Assembly: GCA_002471845.1 (NCBI GenBank)
Contig: DKQT01000014.1
Location: 1 to 64,000 of the forward strand
Length of the DNA stretch: 64,000 nt
DNA from: Fidelibacterota bacterium UBA7301
Lineage (GTDB): Bacteria > Fidelibacterota > Marinisomatia > Marinisomatales > TCS55
Reading direction: 5' to 3'
Program-made: the position numbers and the translations under genes
The notes under the pieces: generated by a model
What the model was told of the DNA's origin: nothing
Databases searched by the model: none
The model's input: only the letters and a program-made list of their open reading frames with translations
Part shown: positions 8,481 to 17,339 of the stretch, piece by piece
Layout of the letters: each line of letters starts with the position of its first letter
Numbering within the stretch: position 1 is the first letter of the stretch

Positions 8481-10798
8481 ATTCGCCAAAGGAACTGAAA
8501 CAATTTTATCCCCATTGGGAGGTGACCAAAGATCTTATTGATCAATGTATAGATATTATGCTGAATTTGCGCCAGAGCGGCCATCCCGGCGGATCCCGCT
8601 CCAAGGTCCACGGCATGGTGACTACTCTTCTTTCCGGCGCCATGCGCTGGGATATCCGTGATGCTGGAAAGCGTTTCGGTGATCGTTATGTATTGGTGGC
8701 GGGCCACGCCAATCCTGTGGTGTATGCAACACTGGCAGTTTTGAATGAGACCCTTAGAATAAAGTATCGCCAGACCGGTAATGTCAAATACCAGCATTTC
8801 AAAGGGGAAGAATTCCAACTGGTTTGGGAAGATCTGTTAACCCTCCGCAGGAATGGAGGCTTGCCGGGCCATGCAGAAATGGAGGGGAAAACCCTTTTCT
8901 TTAAATTTAACACCGGTCCCAGCGGTCACGGTTCGCCCGCCGCCGCTGGAGAAGCATTGGCGTTAAAACTGGCCAATACACCGGAAGTCAAAGTATTTGC
9001 TTTTGAAGGAGAAGGCGGTTTCACAGCCGGCGCATCCCACGAAACGATTAACTCTGCTTGGGGTCTGGGATTGGGCAATTTGATTTATTTTATGGATTGG
9101 AATGATTTCGGGATTGATGCCCGCCCTTTCAGCTCCATTATGTATGGCACACCGGAAGACTGGTTTGGTTCCCACGGCTGGCATGTGGAAGGCACTATAA
9201 ATGGTGAGGACTGGGGCGAACTCACCGAAGCCTACCACAGGCTTTTGGTTGAAAACGCGGACCCAAACATTCCAAAAATAATTTATGGTCAATCACGAAA
9301 AGGAAGAGGATATTATAAATATGATTATGCCAGTCACGGTTCCGCCCATAAACGAAATTCTGATTTATTCTGGCAGACTAAACAGGACTTCGCTGAAAAA
9401 TATAATGTGGATTTTGATGGGTTTGGATCAATAGCACCGGATTCCTGGGACGGGCAAGTTGACCAAGCACGCGCCTTATTCAACAATGTTTTTTCTGTTA
9501 TGGAATCGAGCCAGCCTTTGGTGGATTATTTAGCGGATACGCTCACCTCTGTGGGCGATTCAATCCCGGAGAAAATTGATGGGTGTAAAATCACGGTTAA
9601 GAATCCCGCCAAGGATAAGTCACTATTTGATGTAAACAACCTTCCCGATGATTTATTTGTGGCGCCGGGTGAGAAAGCGCCTAACCGGGTCGGTTTTTCA
9701 AAATATGCCAGTTATATTAATTCAAGGTCAATTGAAAAATATGGCCGTCCATTAGTAATTGCTATGAGCGCAGATTTAGCTGATTCAACTAATATCTCTG
9801 GTTTTGCCAAAGGATTTGATGGCTCTCCCGATCTTGGATTTTTTGATAAAGAAACCAATACGGAAAGTCCCCTTATGCCCCAGGGAATTACGGAATTTAC
9901 CAATTCTGGTATGCTGGCGGGATTGGCCACGGTGAACCTGAATGAAGATCCTTATGCTGAATTCAACGGATTTTTTGGTGCCATGAGTACCTATGGCTCT
10001 TTCAGTTATTTAAAATATGGACCGGTAAGATTGTTCAGTCAGGTAGCTCAAGATTCTAACTTGAAGGTTGGTAAAATGATCTGGGTGGTAGGCCACTCTG
10101 GGCCCGAAACCGCAGAGGATAGCCGTACCCATTTCGGGATTTTCGCACCGGGTGTAACTCAACTATTACCCGATGGTCATATTATTAATATTCACCCTTG
10201 GGAGCATAATGAAGTAGCCCCTGCGCTGGCGGCGGCATTGGCTACCGATGTGGCGGTTGTTGCGGTTCATTTAACACGTCCACCGATTGAAATTCCTGAT
10301 CGTGAAGCATTGGGAATGGCATCTCATATGGATGCAGCAAATGGTGCTTACATCATTAAAGATTACGATGAATCAAAACCAGAAGAAGGCCTTGTTATCA
10401 TCCGCGGAACCAGCAGCATTAGTTCATTGATGAAAATATTGCCGAAAATAAAATCGGAAGGGCCTAATGTAAAAATTGTTGCTTCAATTTCATGGGAACT
10501 GTTCCAGCGCCAATCAGAGGATTATCGCCAAAGTATTATCGCGGACCGTGAATGGATGGATGCCATGATCATTACCAATGGTGCCCGCCGCTTGATGCAT
10601 AAATGGATCGCCAACCGCGTTGTGGAAGAATATAGTATGAGTCCCGATTTTGACAATCGCTGGCGAACCGGCGGTTCATTGGATGAAATTATCGCTGAAT
10701 CGCAACTTGATCCGGCCAGTATTTGGAATGGAATTAAAAAATTTGCGGATACAAGAGATAAGCGGTTGGATTCAGTTCGGACTTCCATTCCTGAATAA
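8477..10798 (+). CDS. Divergent transketolase-like ThDP enzyme
   Basis: A 773-residue thiamine-diphosphate enzyme with transketolase domain order but unusual length (typical transketolase about 660). Residues 35-40 are GHPGGS. The ThDP/Mg motif reads GEGGFTAGASHE (near 176) then DWNDFGID, so the normal GDG is GEG. In the pyrimidine domain, SADLADSTNI and GITEFTNSGM (Glu near 473) match the strand and catalytic glutamate of transketolase. The C-terminal domain has HSGPETAEDSRTHFG, where transketolase has its GEDGPTHQ loop. Substrate preference may differ from sugar-phosphate transketolases. It overlaps uvrA by four bases, an unexpected pairing. Confidence 0.8.
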   Translation: MNSPKELKQFYPHWEVTKDLIDQCIDIMLNLRQSGHPGGSRSKVHGMVTTLLSGAMRWDIRDAGKRFGDRYVLVAGHANPVVYATLAVLNETLRIKYRQTGNVKYQHFKGEEFQLVWEDLLTLRRNGGLPGHAEMEGKTLFFKFNTGPSGHGSPAAAGEALALKLANTPEVKVFAFEGEGGFTAGASHETINSAWGLGLGNLIYFMDWNDFGIDARPFSSIMYGTPEDWFGSHGWHVEGTINGEDWGELTEAYHRLLVENADPNIPKIIYGQSRKGRGYYKYDYASHGSAHKRNSDLFWQTKQDFAEKYNVDFDGFGSIAPDSWDGQVDQARALFNNVFSVMESSQPLVDYLADTLTSVGDSIPEKIDGCKITVKNPAKDKSLFDVNNLPDDLFVAPGEKAPNRVGFSKYASYINSRSIEKYGRPLVIAMSADLADSTNISGFAKGFDGSPDLGFFDKETNTESPLMPQGITEFTNSGMLAGLATVNLNEDPYAEFNGFFGAMSTYGSFSYLKYGPVRLFSQVAQDSNLKVGKMIWVVGHSGPETAEDSRTHFGIFAPGVTQLLPDGHIINIHPWEHNEVAPALAAALATDVAVVAVHLTRPPIEIPDREALGMASHMDAANGAYIIKDYDESKPEEGLVIIRGTSSISSLMKILPKIKSEGPNVKIVASISWELFQRQSEDYRQSIIADREWMDAMIITNGARRLMHKWIANRVVEEYSMSPDFDNRWRTGGSLDEIIAESQLDPASIWNGIKKFADTRDKRLDSVRTSIPE

Positions 10799-10870
10799 AT
10801 CACAAAAATTTGACGACCCCCCCTTCATTTTTGTACCTTCCAACCCCGATAATGCGCATTTTATTTCTAT

Positions 10871-11905
10871 TTGAGCAAAAATTTGACTGAAATCCATATA
10901 ACTGATCCACAGCCTTTCGAAGATGATCTTGTCGTTGAGAAGTCCCTCCGCCCCAGTCAGATGGATGAATTCATCGGCCAAAAGGATGTGGTAGATAGTC
11001 TAAAACTGTATATAGAAGCGGCAAAAAAACGTAACGAAGCGCTGGATCATGTGCTTTTATTTGGTCCGCCGGGACTGGGCAAAACAACCTTGTCCAATAT
11101 TATTGCCAAAGAATTGGGTGTGAATGTAAAACAAACTTCCGGACCCGTTTTGGAGAGAGCGGGTGACTTGGCAGGTGTGCTTACAAATCTTGTCTCCCGA
11201 GACGTGTTTTTTGTAGATGAAATTCACCGTCTGAATTCGGTGGTGGAAGAATATCTTTATTCCGCTATGGAAGACTACCGGATTGAAATTATGATTGATA
11301 AGGGCCCCAGCGCTCGTAGCGTTCAGCTCAATATTGAACCGTTCACATTGGTGGGCGCCACCACCCGTTTGGGGAATTTGACCTCTCCCCTTCGCGATCG
11401 GTTTGGTGTAGTGTTGCGGGTAGATTACTATGAACCCCAAGATTTATTTCAAATAGTTATCCGTTCGGCAAAAATACTGGAAGTGGATATTGATGAAGAA
11501 GGTGCCATGGAAATTGCCCGGAGGTCCAGAGGAACGCCTAGAATTGCAAACCGGATTTTGAGAAGAACCCGTGATTATGCCCAAGTCAAGGCAGAAGGAA
11601 AAATCACCCGGGAAGTTGCTAAGGATTCCCTCACATCCCTGGGGATTGACGTACACGGATTGGACGATATGGATCGTACAATTCTGGCAGCCTTAATTGA
11701 CAAATTCAATGGGGGCCCAGTGGGTGTAAACTCGTTGTCCGTGGCAGTGAGCGAAGATGTAGCTACCATCGAAGATGTATATGAACCCTATTTGATTAAA
11801 GAAGGATTTATACAGCGGACTAATCGCGGCCGTATTGCCCAGGAACAGGCTTATATGCTTTTAGGTAGAACAATTACAGAAAAACAACAAAGGTTATTTG
11901 AATGA
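10871..11905 (+). CDS. ruvB: Holliday junction helicase RuvB
   Basis: A 344-residue RuvB, the hexameric AAA+ motor that drives branch migration with RuvA. Walker A GPPGLGKTT lies near residues 65-73, Walker B DEIHRLN near 115, sensor 1 ATTRLGNLTSPLRDRFG near 163 with the arginine finger, and a C-terminal winged helix (GGPVGVNSLS...RTNRGRIA). The family start RPSQMDEFIGQ at residue 27 fixes the frame. The chosen start is TTG, and no strong Shine-Dalgarno is visible. The stop overlaps queA by four bases. No ruvA or ruvC is seen in this window. Confidence 0.97.
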   Translation: MSKNLTEIHITDPQPFEDDLVVEKSLRPSQMDEFIGQKDVVDSLKLYIEAAKKRNEALDHVLLFGPPGLGKTTLSNIIAKELGVNVKQTSGPVLERAGDLAGVLTNLVSRDVFFVDEIHRLNSVVEEYLYSAMEDYRIEIMIDKGPSARSVQLNIEPFTLVGATTRLGNLTSPLRDRFGVVLRVDYYEPQDLFQIVIRSAKILEVDIDEEGAMEIARRSRGTPRIANRILRRTRDYAQVKAEGKITREVAKDSLTSLGIDVHGLDDMDRTILAALIDKFNGGPVGVNSLSVAVSEDVATIEDVYEPYLIKEGFIQRTNRGRIAQEQAYMLLGRTITEKQQRLFE

Positions 11906-12954
11906 TTCAAAAGAAGAAAAAATGGAAACTGGCGGATTTTGATTATCCACTGCCGGAAAAATATATTGCCCAATATCCGGCAAAAAGACGTGATTTATCC
12001 AAACTGATGGTTATCCATAAGGATACCGGTAAAATTGAACATAAAATATTTTCTAACTTCCCGGAATACTTGCGCCGGAATGATTTGGTAATTATGAATA
12101 ATACCAAAGTATTTCCCGCAAGGCTCTATGCCAACAAAGATCGTACTGAAGCAAAAGTTGAAGTCTTTCTGTTGCGTGAATTAGAAAATGACCTTTGGGA
12201 AGTTATGGTTCGCCCAGCACGGAAAGTGCGTATTGGGAATAAACTCATGTTTACTAAAAATGTTTATTGTGATGTAATTGACAATACCATATCAGGTGGT
12301 CGGGTCGTTCGCTTTGAATACGAAGGTGAAAACATTTATGATGTAATTGACCGTGTCGGCATTTCTCCTTTACCGCCATACATTAAACGTGAATCAGAGC
12401 CAAAGGATAAAATTCGCTACCAGACCGTATTTGCAGAAGAACGGGGCGCTGTGGCTGCACCTACAGCAGGGCTCCATTTCACTGAGGGTTTGATAAATCG
12501 TATCCATAAAAAAGGTGCTAAGACAGCATTTACTACACTTCATATTGGTTTAGGTACGTTTCGGCCTGTACAGGTGGAGGATCTAAATCGCCATCAAATG
12601 GATTCGGAATATTTTGAAGTGAACCCAAAAACTGCAATGTCCATTAATGAAACGAAGAAAAAACGCCGTCGGGTTATTGCCGTAGGTACTTCTACCGTGA
12701 GATCCCTTGAAACAGTCGCTGTTTCAGGATTTCAAGTTTCTCCCAAACGGGGTTGGACAGACAAATTTATTTATCCGCCCTATGACTTTAAAATGGTGGA
12801 GGGCATTATTACCAACTTTCATCAGCCTAAAAGTACATTACTAATGATGATTTCTGCTTTTTCTCACCGTGATTTAATCATGAAAGCATACCGTGAAGCA
12901 AAGAAAAACGATTATCGTTTCTTGAGTTATGGTGATGCAATGATGATTATATAA
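11902..12954 (+). CDS. queA: S-adenosylmethionine:tRNA ribosyltransferase-isomerase
   Basis: A 350-residue QueA, which transfers and rearranges the ribose of S-adenosylmethionine onto preQ1 in tRNA to make epoxyqueuosine. Typical segments are FDYPLPEKYIAQYPAKRRD at the N-terminus, MNNTKVFPARL, RYQTVFAEERGAVAAPTAGLHFT near 175, HIGLGTFRPV, and the C-terminal TNFHQPKSTLLMMISAF. Length is normal for the family. The N-terminus carries a short basic lead (MIQKKKKWK). It overlaps ruvB by four bases; ruvB-queA linkage is common in bacteria. Confidence 0.97.
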   Translation: MIQKKKKWKLADFDYPLPEKYIAQYPAKRRDLSKLMVIHKDTGKIEHKIFSNFPEYLRRNDLVIMNNTKVFPARLYANKDRTEAKVEVFLLRELENDLWEVMVRPARKVRIGNKLMFTKNVYCDVIDNTISGGRVVRFEYEGENIYDVIDRVGISPLPPYIKRESEPKDKIRYQTVFAEERGAVAAPTAGLHFTEGLINRIHKKGAKTAFTTLHIGLGTFRPVQVEDLNRHQMDSEYFEVNPKTAMSINETKKKRRRVIAVGTSTVRSLETVAVSGFQVSPKRGWTDKFIYPPYDFKMVEGIITNFHQPKSTLLMMISAFSHRDLIMKAYREAKKNDYRFLSYGDAMMII

Positions 12955-12975
12955 ATTTCAAGGGGGAGAAATAAA

Positions 12976-13659
12976 ATGAAAATTACTGCCGTTATTCCAG
13001 CGGCCGGGAGCGGAGAACGCTTCGGGGGGAAAAAACAGCTTAAAAGAATGGGGAATCGCCCACTACTGTTTCATACACTTCAGGCGTTTGTTCGATTGGT
13101 ACTGATCAACGAAATTGTGGTTGTTGTACAAAAAGAAGATGTTAGACAGATAGAACGGGAACTGAAATCCATAATTTCATCTAAACAAATAAAGGTAGTT
13201 GCCGGTGGGACCACTCGCCAGATTTCAGTCCATAATGGATTAACTGTTGCCCACGAATCCTCTGAACTAATCTGTGTTCATGATGCTGTACGTCCATTTG
13301 TCACAGAAGCACTGATAGAAAAAGCAGTAAATGCCTGCAGTGAACATGATGGCGTAATTGTGGCCCAGCCCTCTACCGATACAATCAAAAAGGTTATGGA
13401 TGACCAGATTTTAGAAACACTTCCAAGGGAGATAATATGGCGGGCTCAAACACCCCAGGTATTTTCTAAATCAGCATTGCGGGAGGCCTTAGAACTAGCT
13501 GAAGCAGAAAATATCCAGGGGACGGATGAAGCATCCTTGCTGGAACGAATTGGTTATCAGGTGGGATATGTTGAAGGATCATCCTTGAATATGAAGATTA
13601 CAACAGAAGAGGACTGGATATTTGCCGAAACAATTTACAATAGTTTAAAAAATGATTAA
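12976..13659 (+). CDS. ispD: 2-C-methyl-D-erythritol 4-phosphate cytidylyltransferase
   Basis: A 227-residue IspD, the CTP-dependent third step of the MEP isoprenoid pathway. VIPAAGSGERFGGKKQ at residues 5-20 is the nucleotide-binding loop with the catalytic Arg and Lys. VHDAVRPFV near 97 binds the cytidine/Mg, and WRAQTPQVF near 156 and EASLLERIGYQV near 192 are family blocks. A GGGGGA-type ribosome site (agggggag) lies 8 bases before the ATG. It overlaps ispF by eight bases, and ispE follows, so three consecutive MEP enzymes are coupled. Confidence 0.97.
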   Translation: MKITAVIPAAGSGERFGGKKQLKRMGNRPLLFHTLQAFVRLVLINEIVVVVQKEDVRQIERELKSIISSKQIKVVAGGTTRQISVHNGLTVAHESSELICVHDAVRPFVTEALIEKAVNACSEHDGVIVAQPSTDTIKKVMDDQILETLPREIIWRAQTPQVFSKSALREALELAEAENIQGTDEASLLERIGYQVGYVEGSSLNMKITTEEDWIFAETIYNSLKND

Positions 13660-14125
13660 AACAGGTCTTGGCTACGACGTTCACCAATTGACTGAGGGAG
13701 AAAAACTTATCCTTGGCGGGGTGCAAATCCCCAGCGAAGTTGGCGCAATTGGCCACTCTGACGGTGACGTGTTGGTTCATGCCATCGTTGATGCCCTGCT
13801 TGGGGCCGCCAATCTTGGCGATATCGGTAAGTTTTTTCCCAGCGAGAATGAACAATGGAAAAATGCGGACAGTCTTCACTTTCTATCGGTGGCCGGAGAA
13901 AAAGTGCGGGGTGCAGGGTTTGAGATTAACCATATTGATTCGGTTATCATCCTCCAAAAACCGAAATTGTCCGGGTTCATCCCCGAAATGGAATATAAGA
14001 TCGCCTATACCTTGCAACTGGATGAAGCACAGGTTTCGGTTAAAGCGACTTCCACAGACCATCTAGGATATATCGGCGCAGGCAAAGGAATTGCTGCCCA
14101 AGCCATTGCAACAATAGAAGGGTAA
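13652..14125 (+). CDS. ispF: 2-C-methyl-D-erythritol 2,4-cyclodiphosphate synthase
   Basis: A 157-residue IspF, a zinc trimer that cyclises the MEP-pathway intermediate with loss of CMP. GYDVHQL at residues 7-13 supplies the Asp and His zinc ligands, and HSDGDVLVHAIVDALLGAANLGDIG near 32-56 includes the second His ligand and the active-site loop. The C-terminal half has VKATSTDHLGYIGAGKGIAAQA, the CDP-binding segment. Length is standard. It starts inside the last codons of ispD and is followed after two bases by ispE. Confidence 0.97.
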   Translation: MIKTGLGYDVHQLTEGEKLILGGVQIPSEVGAIGHSDGDVLVHAIVDALLGAANLGDIGKFFPSENEQWKNADSLHFLSVAGEKVRGAGFEINHIDSVIILQKPKLSGFIPEMEYKIAYTLQLDEAQVSVKATSTDHLGYIGAGKGIAAQAIATIEG

Positions 14126-14127
14126 CA

Positions 14128-14964
14128 ATGGGCATACAATGCCCATCTAATTCAAAAGTTAACATCGGCCTGAAAGTCTTGAACCAACGGGACGACGGAT
14201 ACCATAATATATATACAGCCTACCAGGAATTGGATTTTGGGGATTCAATTACAATTGAAAAAAATGATATTGGCTGTTCAATTACCACCAACGTGGATTG
14301 GGTTCCAACTGATGAAACCAACATTTGCTACAAAGCCTATACGGCATTAAAAACAAATCATTCCCATCTGGGTGGTGTGTCGATCCACATAGGAAAAAAT
14401 ATACCGATTGGCAGTGGATTGGGCGGCGGATCTGCTAACGCCGCCGCCGTTTTAAAGGGGGTTAATTGGTTATATGATTTGGGCGTCTCGTCAAATGATC
14501 TTGAAGGAATCGGCGCAACTATTGGGGCTGATGTCCCCTTCTTTATTAATGGTGGCACTCAACTGGGTGAAGGAATCGGCGATCAACTTACTCCCCTTTC
14601 TAAGACGCTGGATGGCACCTTTTTACTGGTCATCCCGGATATATCCATCAGTACGGAGTGGGCTTATGGCGCCGTTAAAAATAAATTGAATTCAGATGAT
14701 GAAATGCCTAATTTCGCGGGCTTTTTCAGTGGGGAAAATTCCTCACTTGAGATTTTTGAGAATGATTTTGAACGGATCGTGATTCCAGCATATCCGGAGA
14801 TTGGCGCCATTAAACAGAAATTGCTTGAGTTGGGCGCCCGGTTTGTCAGTCTGTCGGGCAGTGGCTCGACTGTGTATGGGATTTTTGACGAAGACGCTTC
14901 TGCCAAAGAAGCTGAGTTATTCTTCCGCCCCTCACATCAGACCATTCTGGCAAATCCCACTTAA
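14128..14964 (+). CDS. ispE: 4-diphosphocytidyl-2-C-methyl-D-erythritol kinase
   Basis: A 278-residue GHMP kinase that phosphorylates CDP-methylerythritol in the MEP pathway. Residue 8 begins SKVNIGLKVLNQRDDGYHNI, the substrate-binding start of IspE. PIGSGLGGGSANAAAVL near 92-108 is the GHMP ATP loop, and GADVPFF near 134 holds the catalytic Asp. SLSGSGSTVYGIF near 238 is the C-terminal glycine-rich motif. It gives the biochemical order ispD, ispE, ispF with gene order ispD-ispF-ispE. The tRNA-Gln gene begins about 50 bases downstream. Confidence 0.97.
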   Translation: MGIQCPSNSKVNIGLKVLNQRDDGYHNIYTAYQELDFGDSITIEKNDIGCSITTNVDWVPTDETNICYKAYTALKTNHSHLGGVSIHIGKNIPIGSGLGGGSANAAAVLKGVNWLYDLGVSSNDLEGIGATIGADVPFFINGGTQLGEGIGDQLTPLSKTLDGTFLLVIPDISISTEWAYGAVKNKLNSDDEMPNFAGFFSGENSSLEIFENDFERIVIPAYPEIGAIKQKLLELGARFVSLSGSGSTVYGIFDEDASAKEAELFFRPSHQTILANPT

Positions 14965-15015
14965 TTTCCCAATACTTTTAGAATCACTCCGAAAACACTC
15001 AATACTGTTAAATAT

Positions 15016-15086
15016 TGGGGCGTCGTCTAACGGTAGGACACCGGGTTTTGGTCCCGGCAGTCGGGGTTCAAGTCCCTGCGCCCCAG
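15016..15086 (+). tRNA. tRNA-Gln (anticodon TTG)
   Basis: A complete cloverleaf of 71 nt. The acceptor stem TGGGGCG pairs fully with CGCCCCA. The anticodon stem CCGGG/CCCGG holds the loop TTTTGGT, giving anticodon TTG. The T arm is CGGGG-TTCAAGT-CCCTG with one G-T pair. The U-A first acceptor pair and G discriminator are glutamine features. The 3' CCA is not encoded (GCAGA follows). It lies only 14 bases before the prs start codon, so the tRNA and prs mRNA may share a transcript separated by tRNA processing. Confidence 0.96.
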
Positions 15087-15100
15087 CAGAAAGTATCATT

Positions 15101-16045
15101 ATGGACGAACATTTAAAAATATTCACTGGTCGTAGCAACCCTGTTCTTGCACAAAAGGTTGCTGAATCTTTAAACAAGGAATTAGGTCAATTGACGATCA
15201 AGAACTTTGCCGATGGTGAATTGTGGATCAAGTTTGAAGAAAATATCCGCGGCAGTGATGTATTTATCATTCAGTCTACCAACAGTCCGGCAGAGAATAT
15301 TATGGAATTAGTGCTTATTATTGATGCCGCTGTACGTGCGTCAGCAAATACAGTAACAGCAGTTGTGCCCTATTTTGGATACGGTCGCCAAGACAGAAAA
15401 GATACACCACGTGTACCGATTTCATCCAGAGTAATGGTGGATTTATTCACGACCACAGGAGCTGATCGCATTATTACCATGGATCTCCACTCAACACAAA
15501 TTCAGGGATTTGCCACCATTCCGTTTGACCATTTATACAGCCGTATGGTTCTGCTGGATGCAATCAATGCTTTGGGATTGGATCCGGAGAATACTGCTGT
15601 GTTGGCTCCGGATGTGGGCTCGGCGCGGATGAGCCAATCCTATGCCAAAAGGTTAGGTATGCACTTTGCCTTGATCGACAAACGACGTTATGCCCCCAAT
15701 AAAGCAGAAGTCATGCATCTAATTGGCGATTTAAAGGGGAAAGATGTCCTTATCATTGACGATATGATTGACACGGCCGGGACCACGGTGAATGCGGCCA
15801 ATGCCGCCAAAGAAAACGGAGCAGCCAGCGTAACCGCTGTGGCTACCCACGCGCTTTTGTCGGGGACGGCAATGGATCGAATTAAAGAATCTGCCATAAA
15901 AAAAATAATTGTTACAGATACTGTGGAAATCCCGAATAACAAGAAATTAGATAATATGGAAATTGTAACTGTGGCACAGGTATTTGGAGAAGCAATTCAA
16001 CGCGTTTATGACGGCGAATCAGTTAGCGCCCTATTCGAATTTTAA
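15101..16045 (+). CDS. prs: Ribose-phosphate pyrophosphokinase
   Basis: A 314-residue PRPP synthetase that makes phosphoribosyl pyrophosphate from ribose 5-phosphate and ATP for nucleotides, His and Trp. FTGRSNPVLAQKVA at the N-terminus, the ATP-binding RQDRKDTPRVPISS near 97, DLHSTQIQGF near 129 and the PRPP loop VLIIDDMIDTAGTT near 217-230 are all intact. The frame is open upstream through the tRNA gene, but the ATG right after the tRNA gives the standard N-terminus (MDEHLKIFTG). It is followed by rplY and pth, a common bacterial order. Confidence 0.97.
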   Translation: MDEHLKIFTGRSNPVLAQKVAESLNKELGQLTIKNFADGELWIKFEENIRGSDVFIIQSTNSPAENIMELVLIIDAAVRASANTVTAVVPYFGYGRQDRKDTPRVPISSRVMVDLFTTTGADRIITMDLHSTQIQGFATIPFDHLYSRMVLLDAINALGLDPENTAVLAPDVGSARMSQSYAKRLGMHFALIDKRRYAPNKAEVMHLIGDLKGKDVLIIDDMIDTAGTTVNAANAAKENGAASVTAVATHALLSGTAMDRIKESAIKKIIVTDTVEIPNNKKLDNMEIVTVAQVFGEAIQRVYDGESVSALFEF

Positions 16046-16060
16046 TTAGAGGTAAGCAAA

Positions 16061-16759
16061 ATGGCATCCTATTATAAACTACCTATAGAAGTACGCCCTG
16101 GAATCGGAACAGGTTCTGCCCGTGAAATAAGAAGAAATGGAAGAATTCCCGCAAACTATTACTATCATGGTGAAGCAAATCAAAACCTGGTAATTGATAA
16201 AAAAGCATTTTTGCATGCAATTCATTCAGGCCAGCATGTATTTGAAATCGAGCTCAATGGAGAAACAGTTTATGCCATGATCAAAGATGCGCAATACCAT
16301 CCCGTAACTGAAGAAGTTATTCATGTTGATCTTATGCGCGTTCGCCGGACAGAGAAAATGACTTTCTCAATTCCACTGGTATTTGAAGGTGAAGCCCCAG
16401 GAATGAACGAAGGTGGAATCGTGACCCATGTAGCAACGGCAATTGATATTGAATGTTATCCCACTGATGTTCCTGAAAGTATTACTGTAGATATTTCAGG
16501 ATTGGAAATGAACAGTACAATAACCTTAGAAGAAATCACCTTGCCGGCCGATGTGTCTCTTGTTTCTCCCGAGGATACAACTATTGCTACTTGTAACCCG
16601 CCGAAAGCTGAAATTGAGCCTGAACCTGAAGAAATTGAAGGTGAAGAAGGTGAAGAAGGCGAAGAAGTTGAAGGTGAAGAAGGTGAAGCAGCAGAGGGTG
16701 AGGGCGATGAAAAATCTGCTAAAGGATCTGATCAGGAAGCATCTCCAGAGAAATCATGA
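16061..16759 (+). CDS. rplY: Ribosomal protein bL25, Ctc/TL5 form with acidic tail
   Basis: A 232-residue long-form bL25 (Ctc), which binds 5S rRNA. The N-terminal domain has GSAREIRRNGRIPANYYYHG near 18-37 and the beta domain HVDLMRVRRTEKM near 95. The TL5-type C-terminal domain covers about 95-185. From about residue 190 the chain is almost pure Glu/Gly (repeats of GEEGEE), encoded by near-perfect GGTGAAGAA repeats around 16640-16700. The acidic tail goes beyond the TL5 fold and may vary in length between strains. It overlaps pth by four bases. Confidence 0.95.
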   Translation: MASYYKLPIEVRPGIGTGSAREIRRNGRIPANYYYHGEANQNLVIDKKAFLHAIHSGQHVFEIELNGETVYAMIKDAQYHPVTEEVIHVDLMRVRRTEKMTFSIPLVFEGEAPGMNEGGIVTHVATAIDIECYPTDVPESITVDISGLEMNSTITLEEITLPADVSLVSPEDTTIATCNPPKAEIEPEPEEIEGEEGEEGEEVEGEEGEAAEGEGDEKSAKGSDQEASPEKS

Positions 16760-17310
16760 TTGCCTTTATAGGGCTCGGAAATCCAGGCAATGAATATGCA
16801 GATACAAAACACAATGCTGGCTTCTGGGTGGTGGACGAATTAGTCCGCCGCTGGAAGATCAATTTTAAACCTGGCAAAGGTGAATATCTCTATGCCCATG
16901 AATCCAGAAGGAATGTTCTCCTGGTGAAGCCGACTACCGGCATGAATGTGAGCGGCATTGCAGTAAAGGATATTTTAAATAACTGGAATGTAAACTTGAA
17001 AGAACTCCATGTGATTGTAGATGATGTAGATCTCCCCTTGGGGAAATTGCGTATTCGTCCCCAAGGTGGTGATGGTTGTCACCGCGGGATGGAATCAGTG
17101 ATCTATCACTTGGGAAACACCAAATTTCCCCGCTTGAGATATGGGATCGCCACGGATGATAAATTGCGTCCGGCAGAAAAATATGTATTGAAATCCTTTC
17201 GCAAAAAGGATCAGGTATTAGCTGACGAAATGGTTGTCAAAACCGCCGATGCTACAGAGTCAATCCTGCGCAATGGACTTGCTAATTCTATGAATAAATT
17301 TAATTCTTAA
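16756..17310 (+). CDS. pth: Peptidyl-tRNA hydrolase
   Basis: A 184-residue Pth, which cleaves peptidyl-tRNA released from stalled ribosomes. IGLGNPGNEYADTKHNAGFWVVDEL at residues 5-29 contains the catalytic His of the family. KPTTGMNVSG near 56 carries the substrate-binding Asn, and VDDVDLPLGKLRIRPQGGDGCHRGMESV near 92 includes the catalytic Asp and the loop with GGxxxHxG (here GGDGCHRG). It overlaps rplY by four bases. Length is standard. Confidence 0.97.
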   Translation: MIAFIGLGNPGNEYADTKHNAGFWVVDELVRRWKINFKPGKGEYLYAHESRRNVLLVKPTTGMNVSGIAVKDILNNWNVNLKELHVIVDDVDLPLGKLRIRPQGGDGCHRGMESVIYHLGNTKFPRLRYGIATDDKLRPAEKYVLKSFRKKDQVLADEMVVKTADATESILRNGLANSMNKFNS

Positions 17311-17339
17311 ACTGAAAAAAGTAGGAAATACAAAAGAAA

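Noticed and set aside
14801..15100. Upstream in-frame extension of prs through ispE and the tRNA gene
   Set aside because: The extended N-terminus has no family similarity and crosses a complete tRNA; the ATG at 15101 gives the standard PRPP synthetase start.
16640..16700. Tandem GGTGAAGAA repeats as a possible CRISPR or satellite array
   Set aside because: They are in frame, encode the acidic tail of bL25 and have no spacers.
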